Source of the DNA: Rhabdochromatium marinum
Lineage (GTDB): Bacteria > Pseudomonadota > Gammaproteobacteria > Chromatiales > Chromatiaceae
DNA length: 52,843 nucleotides
Reading direction: 5' to 3'
Assembly: GCF_016583795.1 (NCBI RefSeq)
Contig: NZ_NRRS01000023.1
Location: forward strand, 1-52,843
Shown here: positions 18,833 to 27,590 of the stretch, piece after piece
How the letters are laid out: each line of letters opens with the position of its first letter
How positions within the stretch are numbered: the stretch's first letter is position 1
Notes under the pieces: generated by a model
The model's input: only the letters and a program-made list of their open reading frames with translations
Database searches by the model: none
Told to the model about the DNA's origin: nothing
Made by a program: the position numbers and the translations under genes

Positions 18833-20345
18833 GATTTCCCGATTCGGGCTCGGAAAAGCTGCGCATAACTCCGGTGCTGCTGGTGCCACTTGGATCGACG
18901 TCGACATGGCCGACGACGCTGATCGCCAATGGCTGATGGGCTTGCAAGAGATTGAGGATCAGACCAGGCAGGCGTTATTGGCGCCAGTGCGTTTCAACCA
19001 TTATGAGCAGGTGCCCGACGGCACCTTGGTCAGCATCAGAACCCCACGCTCCGAGCAGATCGAGGATATCAGCGAACTCGCCGATTTGAAGTTACTGATC
19101 AGCCCGGCCCGGGCGATTACTGTGCGATCCGGCCAGATCGCCGCCGTGGAGGTATTACGGCGGCACACGTCGGACAGCTCACTGGTCACAGCCGTGGATT
19201 TACTCGGATTCATGGTGTCGGCGATGACCAAGCGGATGGAGGCGGTCATCTTTGATCTGACTCAAGACATTGATGCCGTCGAGGATGCCCTGCTCGACGG
19301 CGGTACCATGCCTCCCCCGCAGGCGCTGAGCGAGCTGCGGCGGCGAATTTTTCGCACCAGACGGCAAGTGAATGCCACCCAGCAAGTGCTCGCGCCGATG
19401 ACGACCGACCCCGCCCTGGTGTTGGATGCCGATGACCGCGAAACCTTGGTTCGATCCTCAAATTACGTGACCCGCTATTTGGAAGGGCTGGATGAATGTC
19501 GTACGCGGGTGCAGTTGCTGGAGGATCAAATCGATGCGCAACGTTCGGAGACCATGACGCGTTCCAACCTGAATCTGACCATTGTCGCGACCGTGTTTTT
19601 ACCCTTGACCTTCATTACCGGTCTGCTCGGGATGAATGTCGCAGGAATTCCTGATCAACACGATCCGCTTGGTTTCTGGATAGTGACGGGATTATCTATC
19701 ATCGTTGCTCTCATCGCTTGGTTCTTCCTGCGTCGTAAAATCCATGATCGCAAACTCGATCAGACCAGGCGCCCGAAAAAGACACTAGCGCGAAATCCCA
19801 AGACCTCGACACCAGAGAACGCCGAATTGCCACTTACCCCTCAGCTCGAAACCGCAAGCAGGCATCAATACGAGTCAGATCCAACCACACTGGCAGGACA
19901 TTACCCGGGTTTCCGTCACAAGATTGTCAGGATCTATGGTTTTGCACTACTGTTTGCGCTTGCTCTGTTCTTGTTTCACCTTGTTGTGATTTTCGATGTG
20001 GCTGGCGAAATTATTGGACGGAAGGCGTGGCTGCTGGAGCATTTTGGGCACCATACTGGCAAGACTGTCATGCTTGGCTGCTTCTTTCTGTTGTTCGCGG
20101 CCCACTTGGCCGAATCCGCCGCCTGGGGCTTGTTTTTGCGCGGAGCGCGGCTCTTGCCAAGCCTGACCGAAGGCGTCTATTTCGCCGCCGCGTCCATCAC
20201 GATGCTGGGCTGCGACGGTGTCCTGCTGAAATATCCCTGGCGACATATCGGGCCACTGATCGCTATCTCCGGAGTGCTGATGTTTGGCTGTTCGGCGGCT
20301 TTCTTGTTCGTGATCATGCAGGACGTTTGGGGCGGTCACCTTTAA
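18825..20345 (+). CDS. ZntB/CorA-type transporter fused to a C-terminal pore-loop channel-like domain
   Basis: In this 506-residue protein, residues 1 to about 310 are a CorA-superfamily transporter. It has an acidic soluble N-terminal domain, a long helix, then two membrane helices with the signature GLLGMNVAGIP near residue 270. GMNV-GIP points to the ZntB branch. After a charged linker with many Lys/Arg and Pro, residues about 365-506 form a second membrane unit. One helix lies at IYGFALLFALALFLFHLVVI, another around GCFFLLFAAHLAESAAWGLF. Then a pore-loop-like segment (VYFAAASITMLGCDGVLL) and a final helix (IGPLIAISGVLMFGCSAAFL) follow, as in small two-TM potassium-channel-like proteins. 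The selectivity filter TLGYGD is replaced by MLGCDG. The start ATG at 18825 overlaps the upstream remnant. Confidence 0.85.
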   Translation: MPEISRFGLGKAAHNSGAAGATWIDVDMADDADRQWLMGLQEIEDQTRQALLAPVRFNHYEQVPDGTLVSIRTPRSEQIEDISELADLKLLISPARAITVRSGQIAAVEVLRRHTSDSSLVTAVDLLGFMVSAMTKRMEAVIFDLTQDIDAVEDALLDGGTMPPPQALSELRRRIFRTRRQVNATQQVLAPMTTDPALVLDADDRETLVRSSNYVTRYLEGLDECRTRVQLLEDQIDAQRSETMTRSNLNLTIVATVFLPLTFITGLLGMNVAGIPDQHDPLGFWIVTGLSIIVALIAWFFLRRKIHDRKLDQTRRPKKTLARNPKTSTPENAELPLTPQLETASRHQYESDPTTLAGHYPGFRHKIVRIYGFALLFALALFLFHLVVIFDVAGEIIGRKAWLLEHFGHHTGKTVMLGCFFLLFAAHLAESAAWGLFLRGARLLPSLTEGVYFAAASITMLGCDGVLLKYPWRHIGPLIAISGVLMFGCSAAFLFVIMQDVWGGHL

Positions 20346-20620
20346 CTTGCATGCAAACCCTGGCCTGTCCGATTGTGATCACCCGCCCGCGCATGAATTC
20401 GCTCATAACGCACGACTGAGTCCGTTCTGCACCCCTCACGACGGTCGATCAGGCACATGTCCGCTGTTGACCTCGTTCCCAACGACCGATAATCTGCGTG
20501 CTGACACCCGTACTGGTACTGGATCCTCGGGGTGGCTTGGAGTTCCTATCCTTAACTGGGCGCAACATCGACCCTGCTCTTGGCCGACGCGGGACAGGTC
20601 GGACGATTCGGGAGAACAGT
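20346..20620. other. Intergenic spacer containing one copy of a dispersed repeat
   Basis: These 275 bp separate the transporter fusion from the TorT gene. They contain the repeat at 20427-20484 and an upstream extension of the TorT frame that is judged non-coding. The ribosome site GGAG at 20611 belongs to the next gene. No clear promoter was identified. Confidence 0.5.
20427..20484. repeat. 58-bp dispersed repeat, copy 1
   Basis: This stretch matches 52131-52188 in the same orientation with four substitutions and no gaps, although the two sites are 31.7 kb apart and otherwise unrelated. The shared core includes CTCACGACGGTCGATCAGGC and TTGACCTCGTTCCCAACG. It lies between genes in both places. 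It may be the end of an old insertion sequence. Confidence 0.8.
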
Positions 20621-21763
20621 GTGTTCCGTATCAATTGGTTGGGTCTTTTCGTTGTAGTGGCCGCGTTCTTGCTCGTTGGGGCGCAGTCGGCGCGAGCTGT
20701 AATGGTCAATGCCTACGATGGCGAGTATCTGGTGGACACCAAGATACCAGGTGCACCGGCCGCCTCACTGCGGGGGCCGGTTGTAGAGCCCTGGCACTAC
20801 GTCGAGCAGGCACAAGAGACCTACAGGATTGGTGTACTTTTTCCCCATCTTAAAGACTCCTACTGGAGTGCGGTCGCTTTCGGAGTCACCGAGCGAGCGG
20901 TCGCGAGTGGCGTCGCTTTCGAGCTTATGGAAGCGGGGGGATATCCCAATCTTGCTGTGCAAATTCAGCAGCTGCGTCAATTTCGAGAGCGAAAAGTAGA
21001 TGGGGTGATCTTGGCTGGGATCGCCTACGACAAGCTGGATAATGAGGTGGCCGCGACGGTGGCGGCAGGGATCCCGGTGGTGGCGATGATCAACGACATC
21101 CGGGCACCGCAAATCCAGGCTAAGTCGATGGTGTCCTTCCGCGAGATGGGCGCCAAGGTGGGTGACTATCTGCGTGACAACAAGGTGGCTGAGCGACCGG
21201 TGAAGATCGCCTTCTTCCCAGGGCCGCAGGACAGCGGCTGGGCACCCGAGAGTCTGGCTGGATTCGTCGAGGCGATTGAGGATACACCGGAGATCCAACC
21301 ACTGACACCTTTCTGGGGCGACACCGACGCCAGGACTCAGCGCAGCTTGATTCGACGGGCCTTTCATTTCTATCCAGACATCGATTATCTGGTGGGCAAC
21401 GCCGTGATGGCCCAGGTCGCTCCGAGTGTTTTGGCCGAGCTCGGGCGCTCACCCGGGGAGGTGCGAATCCTCTCGACCTACTTGATTCCACAAGTCTATG
21501 CGCACATCCAGGCCGGACAGGTCGAGGCCGCTTCGGCCGACCTCAATATCGACCAAGGGCGCATCGCCATGGATATGATCATCCGGCTCTTGGATGGGCA
21601 ACGCTCTGGGGTGGATTTTCCCTTCCGTGCCGGCCCGCAGATCCCGATCATCACTGCGGATACTATCAAGGAGTATCCGTTCGAGCGGCTGTTCGGCGCT
21701 CGCAACTTCGCACCGGTCTTCAGCTATCGACCGGACGCACCGCAGGAGCCTGAGACACCATGA
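20621..21763 (+). CDS. torT: TorT-like periplasmic binding protein
   Basis: This 380-residue protein of the periplasmic sugar-binding (peripla_BP) superfamily resembles TorT, the TMAO-sensing partner of TorS. A signal peptide (LGLFVVVAAFLLVGAQSARA) is followed by IGVLFPHLKDSYWSAVAFGV, then VDGVILAGIAYDKLDNEV, IPVVAMINDI, and the PGPQDSGWAPESLAGFVEAI segment typical of TorT. The GTG at 20621 is chosen over an upstream start because GGAG lies six bases before it and the signal peptide follows at once. Its TGA overlaps the kinase ATG (ATGA). The actual ligand is not known; no TMAO reductase genes are nearby. Confidence 0.88.
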   Translation: MFRINWLGLFVVVAAFLLVGAQSARAVMVNAYDGEYLVDTKIPGAPAASLRGPVVEPWHYVEQAQETYRIGVLFPHLKDSYWSAVAFGVTERAVASGVAFELMEAGGYPNLAVQIQQLRQFRERKVDGVILAGIAYDKLDNEVAATVAAGIPVVAMINDIRAPQIQAKSMVSFREMGAKVGDYLRDNKVAERPVKIAFFPGPQDSGWAPESLAGFVEAIEDTPEIQPLTPFWGDTDARTQRSLIRRAFHFYPDIDYLVGNAVMAQVAPSVLAELGRSPGEVRILSTYLIPQVYAHIQAGQVEAASADLNIDQGRIAMDMIIRLLDGQRSGVDFPFRAGPQIPIITADTIKEYPFERLFGARNFAPVFSYRPDAPQEPETP

Positions 21764-24069
21764 AAATCGCTTACAAGCTGCTAATCCCGCTGGTATTGAT
21801 TTTCATCCTCGGTTTTGGACTGCTTTATGCGCTGTCGATCCACTCGGAGCGAGCGATGCTCGACGCTTTCGAAGAGCAGTCGAGCCGGGTCATCATGGAC
21901 CAGCTCGCCCAGTATCGCGAGCGGCGCCTTGAAACCGAGCGGGCCTATCTGGAATTCGTCGCCAGCATGGCGGCAAAGGTGGCGGTCGAGTTCGTCTCCA
22001 ATATGAATTATTCGGGGATCGAGCAGCCGATCTCGGAGCTGCTCGCCCTCAATGGCGTCAAGGCTGTGGAGGTCTTCGATGCCACCACAGATCAGATTTT
22101 TGTCGCGGCCTACCGAGAAGGTGGGCAATCCGTGGTTGGCACTGAGTTGCCGGAGGGGTTGGCGGATTATCAGCCGTTTCGCCATCGTCTTACGGGTCAC
22201 TTCGACACTCGGGAGGTCGATTATGGCTCGATCACGATCTACTACGACGATGCCCGCTTGCTCGAGGAGGTCGATGCGATGGAGCGTGCCTCGCTCGGTC
22301 GTATCGAGCAGATCAAGGCGGACGTCCAGCGCATGCTGACACAACGTGTCTATTTTCAACTCCTGATCTTCGTTGTTGCCGCCTTATTGCTGGCCGGTAG
22401 TGTCCTTCTGCTCGTCTATCGCTTTGTGCTGGTGCCGCTGCGTACATTGCACTTGGGGCTGGATGGATTCTTCGCCTTCCTGCAGCGTCAAGCCGATCAT
22501 ATCGCGCCCATTGCGCTCGGTGGCGGCGACGAGTTCGGCGCTATGGCCCGCTCGCTTAATAAGAACATTGAAGTCAGTGCCGAGCTACTCCAATCGATCA
22601 ACGCATTGAACGCGACGCTCGAGCAAAAGGTCGAGGCACGCACCCGTCAGCTGCTTCTAGCCAACGAAAAGTTGGAGCTGAGTCTTGAGGGTGGGCGTCT
22701 GGGCTCGTTCGACTGGGACATTGCGAGTGACCTATACAGTATCGACGAACGCTGGGCACGCATGTTCGGTCTCGAGTTTGACAAGAATGGCTCTCGTCTC
22801 GATGTGTGGAAGTCGCTGATTCATCCCGACGACATTCAGCAGACCCTCCAGCGTTTCGAGCGCTATCTAACTGGAGAAGAGCTACATTACGAGTCCCAGT
22901 ACCGGGTGCGCACCAAGGATGAAGGCTATCTGTGGATTTTAGCACGGGGAAAGATTGTCGCGCGCGACCCCGATGGCCATCCTGCCCGCGTGGTGGGAAC
23001 CCATATGGACATCAGTCATATCAAGGAGACCGAACAGCGCCTCCTTGATGCAACCCAGCAGGCGGAGCACGCCTTGGCGGAGCTGCAATCGACCCAGGCG
23101 CAGCTCATCCAGTCCGAGAAGATGGCGGCACTTGGACATCTGATCGCCGGGGTTGCCCACGAGATCAATACCCCGCTGGGTGCGGTCAAGTCCAGCGGGG
23201 ACAATATCGCTCACTCATTGGAGCAGGCACTCGGCAATCTGCCCAAGCTCTTCCGCCTCCTTACGCCGGAAGAAGAACCGCTGTTCCTCGATTTGCTAAC
23301 ATGCGCGCGGGCGCGAACGGGCGTCCTCTCCAGCCGCGAGGCGCGTCGGCTGACCCGTGTACTAACCGGCGAGTTGGAGGAACGCGGAGTAACGGCCGCG
23401 CGCGGGGTCGCCGACATCCTGGTACGAATCGGCGTACATGATTCAGTGACTCGCTATCTTCCCTTGATTTGCCATCCCCAGCGCGATTTCATCCTCGAGA
23501 CGGCCTATAGCCTGGCGGCGATCACCACCAATACCGCCAACATCAACCACGCCGTCGAGCGTGCCGCGAAGATCATCATAGCGCTCAAGTCCTTTTCCCG
23601 ACATGACACGAGCGGGGAGCGCAGCGAGACCGATCTGCGCCAGAACATTGAGACCGTGCTCACGCTTTATCATAATCAGATTAAGCAGAACGTTGAACTA
23701 GTGTGCCACTATGCCGAGATCGCGCCACTGCCCTGCTATCCCGACGAGCTCTGTCAGGTGTGGACCAATATCATACACAATGCTTTGCAGGCGATGGATT
23801 GTCGTGGCACGCTCCAGATCGATCTCGCCGCCGAAAATGGCGGTGCCGTGGTGACGATCGCTGATACTGGCGGCGGGATACCGCCAGAGATCCGCGAGCA
23901 CATCTTCGAGCCCTTTTTCACCACCAAGCGGGCGGGTGAAGGCACCGGCTTAGGGCTCGACATCGTCAAGAAGATCGTCGCCAAGCACGACGGCCACATT
24001 GAGCTGGAAAGCGAGATGGGTGTCGGCACGACCTTCAAGATCTATTTACCCTATCCGGAGTCGAAATAA
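21760..24069 (+). CDS. TorS-like sensor histidine kinase with PAS domain
   Basis: This 769-residue inner-membrane kinase has TM1 at LLIPLVLIFILGFGLLYAL, a periplasmic sensor of about 165 residues, and TM2 (LLIFVVAALLLAGSVLLLVY). A HAMP-like linker, a coiled segment and a PAS_3 domain with PAC (about 305-430, ending GTHMDISHIKE) follow. The dimerisation domain has AHEINTPLGAVKSS (His near 467) and an unusually long insertion of about 130 residues. The HATPase has N box NIIHNALQAMD near 669, then DTGGGIPPEI and GTGLGLDIVKKIV. Unlike classical TorS it lacks receiver and HPt domains. Being coupled to torT, it presumably reads the liganded state of that protein and phosphorylates the downstream GGDEF regulator. 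Confidence 0.9.
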   Translation: MKIAYKLLIPLVLIFILGFGLLYALSIHSERAMLDAFEEQSSRVIMDQLAQYRERRLETERAYLEFVASMAAKVAVEFVSNMNYSGIEQPISELLALNGVKAVEVFDATTDQIFVAAYREGGQSVVGTELPEGLADYQPFRHRLTGHFDTREVDYGSITIYYDDARLLEEVDAMERASLGRIEQIKADVQRMLTQRVYFQLLIFVVAALLLAGSVLLLVYRFVLVPLRTLHLGLDGFFAFLQRQADHIAPIALGGGDEFGAMARSLNKNIEVSAELLQSINALNATLEQKVEARTRQLLLANEKLELSLEGGRLGSFDWDIASDLYSIDERWARMFGLEFDKNGSRLDVWKSLIHPDDIQQTLQRFERYLTGEELHYESQYRVRTKDEGYLWILARGKIVARDPDGHPARVVGTHMDISHIKETEQRLLDATQQAEHALAELQSTQAQLIQSEKMAALGHLIAGVAHEINTPLGAVKSSGDNIAHSLEQALGNLPKLFRLLTPEEEPLFLDLLTCARARTGVLSSREARRLTRVLTGELEERGVTAARGVADILVRIGVHDSVTRYLPLICHPQRDFILETAYSLAAITTNTANINHAVERAAKIIIALKSFSRHDTSGERSETDLRQNIETVLTLYHNQIKQNVELVCHYAEIAPLPCYPDELCQVWTNIIHNALQAMDCRGTLQIDLAAENGGAVVTIADTGGGIPPEIREHIFEPFFTTKRAGEGTGLGLDIVKKIVAKHDGHIELESEMGVGTTFKIYLPYPESK

Positions 24070-24185
24070 TGGCGCTCAGTGCCTTACAAGACCACCTGCA
24101 ACGCATCTATGGTGATCGTCACCTGATTGAGCGCGCGGAGTGTGCGGAGGTGGGCTTGGATTCCAAGTCAGTTCGCCCCTGCTGA
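24069..24185 (+). CDS. Short coupled ORF of 38 codons, possible gene remnant
   Basis: An ATG overlapping the kinase stop (TAATG) opens a 38-codon frame, MALSALQDHLQRIYGDR followed by HLIERAECAEVGLDSKSVRP and Cys, ending 15 bp before the next ATG. The first 17 residues look like a genuine amphipathic protein start. The rest is less convincing, so this may be the truncated or frameshifted end of a once longer gene between kinase and regulator. No family is recognised. Its position with overlapping codons is the main evidence that it is translated. Confidence 0.35.
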   Translation: MALSALQDHLQRIYGDRHLIERAECAEVGLDSKSVRPC

Positions 24186-24200
24186 GCCGAGGTGAGATGT

Positions 24201-25232
24201 ATGACCCAGAGTGCGATCCTGTGTGTCGATGACGAGCCGATGGTCATTAGCGCGTTGCGCACGCTGCTGGAGCAGCATCTGAAGGAAGTCCAGGTCATTG
24301 AGGTGGCCGAGTTGGCCGCCGAGGCGCTGGAGGTGGTGGACGAGCTGCTGAGTGACGGTATCGAGCTGAAGGTGGTCGTCGCCGACTACATCATGCCTCA
24401 GATGCGTGGCGACGAGCTGTTGGTACGCATCCATCGGCGCCTGCCACGGATTAAGAAGATCTTGCTCACCGGGCAGAGCGACATCGGCGGGGTGAAACAG
24501 GCGATTAACGAGGCCGATCTCTATCGGTTCATCGAGAAGCCTTGGCAAAACGAGGATTTGCTGCTGACACTGCGGGGCGCGCTCACTGCCTACGACCAAG
24601 AGCGTGAACTGGAGCGTCAGAACGAGGAGTTGCGTCGGCTCAACGAGGAGCTGGAACTCAAGGTCGCCGCGCGCACCCGCGAGCTGGCGGAAAAAAATCG
24701 GGAGCTTGAGCAGCTCTCGGTCACAGACCGCCTCACTGGTCTCTATAACCGGCTGAAGCTGGACGAGGAACTCGAGCGCGAACTGTTACGGGCCAAGCGT
24801 TATGGCACGCCGTTTGCTATCTTGCTGCTGGACATCGATCGCTTCAAGCGGGTCAACGACACCCATGGCCACCAGATGGGCGATCGGGTTCTCATTGAGC
24901 TTGCCAACATTCTACGCCGCACGATTCGTGACACCGATTGGGCCGGGCGCTGGGGGGGAGAGGAGTTCCTCATCATCTGCCCCGAGACGGCTCTGGCAGG
25001 TGCCGCCCACCTGGCCGAGAAGCAGCGGGCCGAGGTCGCGGCCCACCGCTTTCCGGTCAGCGACTGCTGTGGTGCGAGCTTTGGGGTCAGCGCGTATCGT
25101 GAGGGCGACTGCATCGAAAGCCTGCTCGCGCGGGCGGACGCCGCCCTGTATCGGGCCAAGGAAGGCGGCCGCAATCGGGTCGAGGTCGAACAGACGACGT
25201 TACCGAACCCGTGCCCTTCGAATCCTCAATAG
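24201..25232 (+). CDS. Response regulator with coiled coil and GGDEF diguanylate cyclase
   Basis: In this 343-residue protein the receiver domain (residues 5-120) has Asp10-Asp11, acceptor Asp62 (VVADYIMPQMRGDE) and the lysine in FIEKPWQ. An acidic/basic coiled coil (about 130-180, many Glu-Leu-Arg heptads) joins it to a GGDEF domain with active site GGEEF near 252. I-site RDTD lies five residues before. It should make c-di-GMP when phosphorylated by the TorS-like kinase, to whose gene it is linked. A GTG at 24192 is in frame, but GAGGTGAG just before the ATG at 24201 fixes that start. Its 3' end overlaps the convergent hydrolase gene by seven bases. Confidence 0.93.
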   Translation: MTQSAILCVDDEPMVISALRTLLEQHLKEVQVIEVAELAAEALEVVDELLSDGIELKVVVADYIMPQMRGDELLVRIHRRLPRIKKILLTGQSDIGGVKQAINEADLYRFIEKPWQNEDLLLTLRGALTAYDQERELERQNEELRRLNEELELKVAARTRELAEKNRELEQLSVTDRLTGLYNRLKLDEELERELLRAKRYGTPFAILLLDIDRFKRVNDTHGHQMGDRVLIELANILRRTIRDTDWAGRWGGEEFLIICPETALAGAAHLAEKQRAEVAAHRFPVSDCCGASFGVSAYREGDCIESLLARADAALYRAKEGGRNRVEVEQTTLPNPCPSNPQ

Positions 25233-26149
25233 AGCTCAGGGCGCCGATCCTGCAGATAGTCGGTGTTCTCCGGATGCGTCGGGCCATAGTCGGAGGGGAT
25301 GCAGTCGGCGATCAGGAGCGTGGGCTCATTCTTGGCGGCAACCATGAGCTCGCCGTGCGGATTGGCAATCACGCTGTTGCCTAGATAGCGTCCAACGGGT
25401 TCCGAGTCCAGCGTCTCGCCCTGGCAGCGGTTGCTGTAGCACACGAACAGCTCGTTCTCCCAGGCGTGAGCCGGGATCAGGGTCTTGGCGATGTCCGGGT
25501 AGGCGGGTGAGGTCCAGGTTCCGGTCGAGAGCTTGGTCGATTCATCCGCAGCGGTCGGGATGACCACCAGCTTGGCGCCATTCAGTGCCAGTCGTCGCGT
25601 GAGTTCGGGAAATTCAGCCTCGTAGCAGTTCAGCAAACCGACCGGGAAGCCGTTGATCTCGTGGACGGTGAAGGCCTGTCCTTCCTCCGGGTAGAGATAG
25701 CCAGGTGTCCAGATCTTTTTCTCGTCGGGCCCCCAGAGGTGGGTCTTGCGATAGTTCTTGAGCAGGCTGCCATCGGGGCCGAACAGGGTGATCGCATCGT
25801 AGTAGCGGGTCTCGCCGGCGACCTCGGCCCGCTCCGGATAGGGGCAGATGATGCCGATGCCCTGCTCCCTGGCAATGGCCGCAACCTGGCTCAGGGGTTC
25901 GTCATCAGGGCTCATGGCAAGTGCGTAGAGCTGCTCCGGTGGGACCGCGTAGCCGCTCAGATAGAGTTCTGGAAAGCTGATGAGTTGGGCGCCGAAGCTG
26001 AGCGCGACCTCTGCGGCGGATTTGAGCTGATTGAGGTTGTGTTGCATGGCCTGCTTCGTTCCGGCCGGTCCCTGGCCCTGAAACACGGCCAGGCGAATGC
26101 CTTGGCCGTACTCGGGAGGCGTTGTCTTGATATAGCTGTTGATGATCAT
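25226..26149 (-). CDS. Nitrilase-superfamily carbon-nitrogen hydrolase
   Basis: This 307-residue cytoplasmic amidase/nitrilase-fold enzyme has the Glu-Lys-Cys catalytic triad visible: Glu61 in SFPELYLSGY, Lys135 in NYRKTHLWGPDE and Cys175 in LLNCYEAEFPE. Length and motif spacing fit aliphatic amidases and related branches. The substrate cannot be read from sequence. The ATG at 26149 has GAGGT six bases upstream; a longer frame to 26245 would run into the glutamate decarboxylase coding end and is rejected. It follows the decarboxylase by 52 bp on the same strand, so the two are probably co-transcribed and may act on related nitrogen compounds. Confidence 0.88.
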   Translation of the reverse strand: MIINSYIKTTPPEYGQGIRLAVFQGQGPAGTKQAMQHNLNQLKSAAEVALSFGAQLISFPELYLSGYAVPPEQLYALAMSPDDEPLSQVAAIAREQGIGIICPYPERAEVAGETRYYDAITLFGPDGSLLKNYRKTHLWGPDEKKIWTPGYLYPEEGQAFTVHEINGFPVGLLNCYEAEFPELTRRLALNGAKLVVIPTAADESTKLSTGTWTSPAYPDIAKTLIPAHAWENELFVCYSNRCQGETLDSEPVGRYLGNSVIANPHGELMVAAKNEPTLLIADCIPSDYGPTHPENTDYLQDRRPELY

Positions 26150-26201
26150 TTGGAACCTCGTGTCAGGTTTGAATTGCGTCCACTTGAATATGTGATCTCG
26201 C

Positions 26202-27590
26202 TCAGTGCGTGAACTGTGGCGCTGGGGCCTTGGGTTCATGTCCACTCAGTCCCTCGAAGTGCTCGACCACCTGACTGATATCAGCGAGCAGCATTTCGGC
26301 CATGTCGTCGCTGAACCCCTCGCGCACGACGATGCGCAGCACCGCAACTTCCTCGGCAGACTCGGGCATGGTATAGGCAGGCACCTGCCAGCCCGATTCG
26401 CGCAGCTTGTGCGAGACGTCGAAGACGCTGTAATTCGTGATCGAGTCCTTGAGCTTGAAGGCGAAGACGGGGATGTTGCTGGCGTCGCTGACCAGTTCGA
26501 AAGGCCCGAGCGCCTCAATTCCCTTAGCAAGGGTCATCGCCGTGTCCCGCAGGGCCTCCATGATCTGGGTGTAGCCGGCCCGGCCCAGACGCAGGAAGTT
26601 GTAGTACTGGCCGACGACCTGATTGCCGGGGCGCGAGAAGTTCAGCGTGAAGGTCGGCATGTCGCCGCCGAGATAGTTGACGTGGAATACCAGATCCTCG
26701 GGCAGATCGGCGTGGTTGCGCCACACCACCCAGCCGATGCCGGGATAGACCAAGCCGTACTTGTGGCCCGAGACGTTGATCGATTTGACCAGCGGCAGGC
26801 GGAAGTCCCACTTCAGCTCCGGCTGGAGGAAGGGCGCGACGAAGCCGCCGCTGGCAGCATCGACATGCATCGGGATTTCCCAGCCGCTGGTTGCATTCTG
26901 TGCGGCGAGCGCGTCGTGGATGGCCTCGATCGGCTCGTATTCGCCGGTGAAGGTGGTGCCGAGGATCGCCACCACGCCGATGGTGCGCTCGTCGGTGCGC
27001 TCGATCACCTCCTCGGGTGTAATCACGTAGCGGCCCTTTTGTATCGGGATGTAGCGTGGCTCGACGTCCCAGTAGCGGCAGAATTTTTCCCACACCACTT
27101 GGACGTTGGCGCCGAGGATCAGGTTGGGGCGATGGGTGTCCTTACCCTGCGCCCGGCGGCGCTCGCGCCAGCGCCACTTGAGCGCCATGCCGGCCAGCAT
27201 CACCGCCTCACTGGAGCCGATCGCAGAGGCGCCGACGCCCTGGTCCGGGGCGTTGAACAAATCGGAGACGATGTTGATGCAGCGCGCCTCGATCTCGGCG
27301 GTGCGCGGGTATTCGTCCTTGTCGATCATGTTCTTGTCGAAGCACTCAGCCATCAACCGCTCGGCCTGCGGCTCCATCCAAGTGGTGACAAAGGTCGCCA
27401 TGTTGAGTCGCGCGTTGCCGTCGAGCATTAGCTCGTCATGAATCACGTTATAGGCGGTATCCGGGGCCATTTCATGCTCAGGAAGCCGATACTTAGGCAC
27501 GGCGCGCTGCATGCCACGACGTGCATAGGCTGGCGCCAGTAGCGCATCGGCGTCTTCCGGGTGGATCGCTTCGATCTTCTTAGTCAGCAT
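26202..27590 (-). CDS. gadB: Glutamate decarboxylase (PLP-dependent)
   Basis: This 462-residue group II decarboxylase converts glutamate to GABA and CO2 while consuming a proton. The N-terminal segment RLPEHEMAPDTAYNVIHDEL and the substrate-side LNMATFVTTWMEP are typical of Gad. The cofactor region has HVDAASGGFVAPF and the Schiff-base lysine Lys277 in SINVSGHKYGLVYPG. The C-terminal tail ends HEPKAPAPQFTH, with a terminal histidine near the end as in pH-sensing bacterial GadB. No GABA antiporter (gadC) is in the window, so an acid-resistance role is not shown. GGAG precedes the ATG by nine bases. Confidence 0.94.
   Translation of the reverse strand: MLTKKIEAIHPEDADALLAPAYARRGMQRAVPKYRLPEHEMAPDTAYNVIHDELMLDGNARLNMATFVTTWMEPQAERLMAECFDKNMIDKDEYPRTAEIEARCINIVSDLFNAPDQGVGASAIGSSEAVMLAGMALKWRWRERRRAQGKDTHRPNLILGANVQVVWEKFCRYWDVEPRYIPIQKGRYVITPEEVIERTDERTIGVVAILGTTFTGEYEPIEAIHDALAAQNATSGWEIPMHVDAASGGFVAPFLQPELKWDFRLPLVKSINVSGHKYGLVYPGIGWVVWRNHADLPEDLVFHVNYLGGDMPTFTLNFSRPGNQVVGQYYNFLRLGRAGYTQIMEALRDTAMTLAKGIEALGPFELVSDASNIPVFAFKLKDSITNYSVFDVSHKLRESGWQVPAYTMPESAEEVAVLRIVVREGFSDDMAEMLLADISQVVEHFEGLSGHEPKAPAPQFTH

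Noticed and set aside
26205-27431. Plus-strand frame of 408 codons opposite gadB
   Set aside because: GC-rich antisense shadow of an intact decarboxylase gene, without a ribosome site or recognisable domains.
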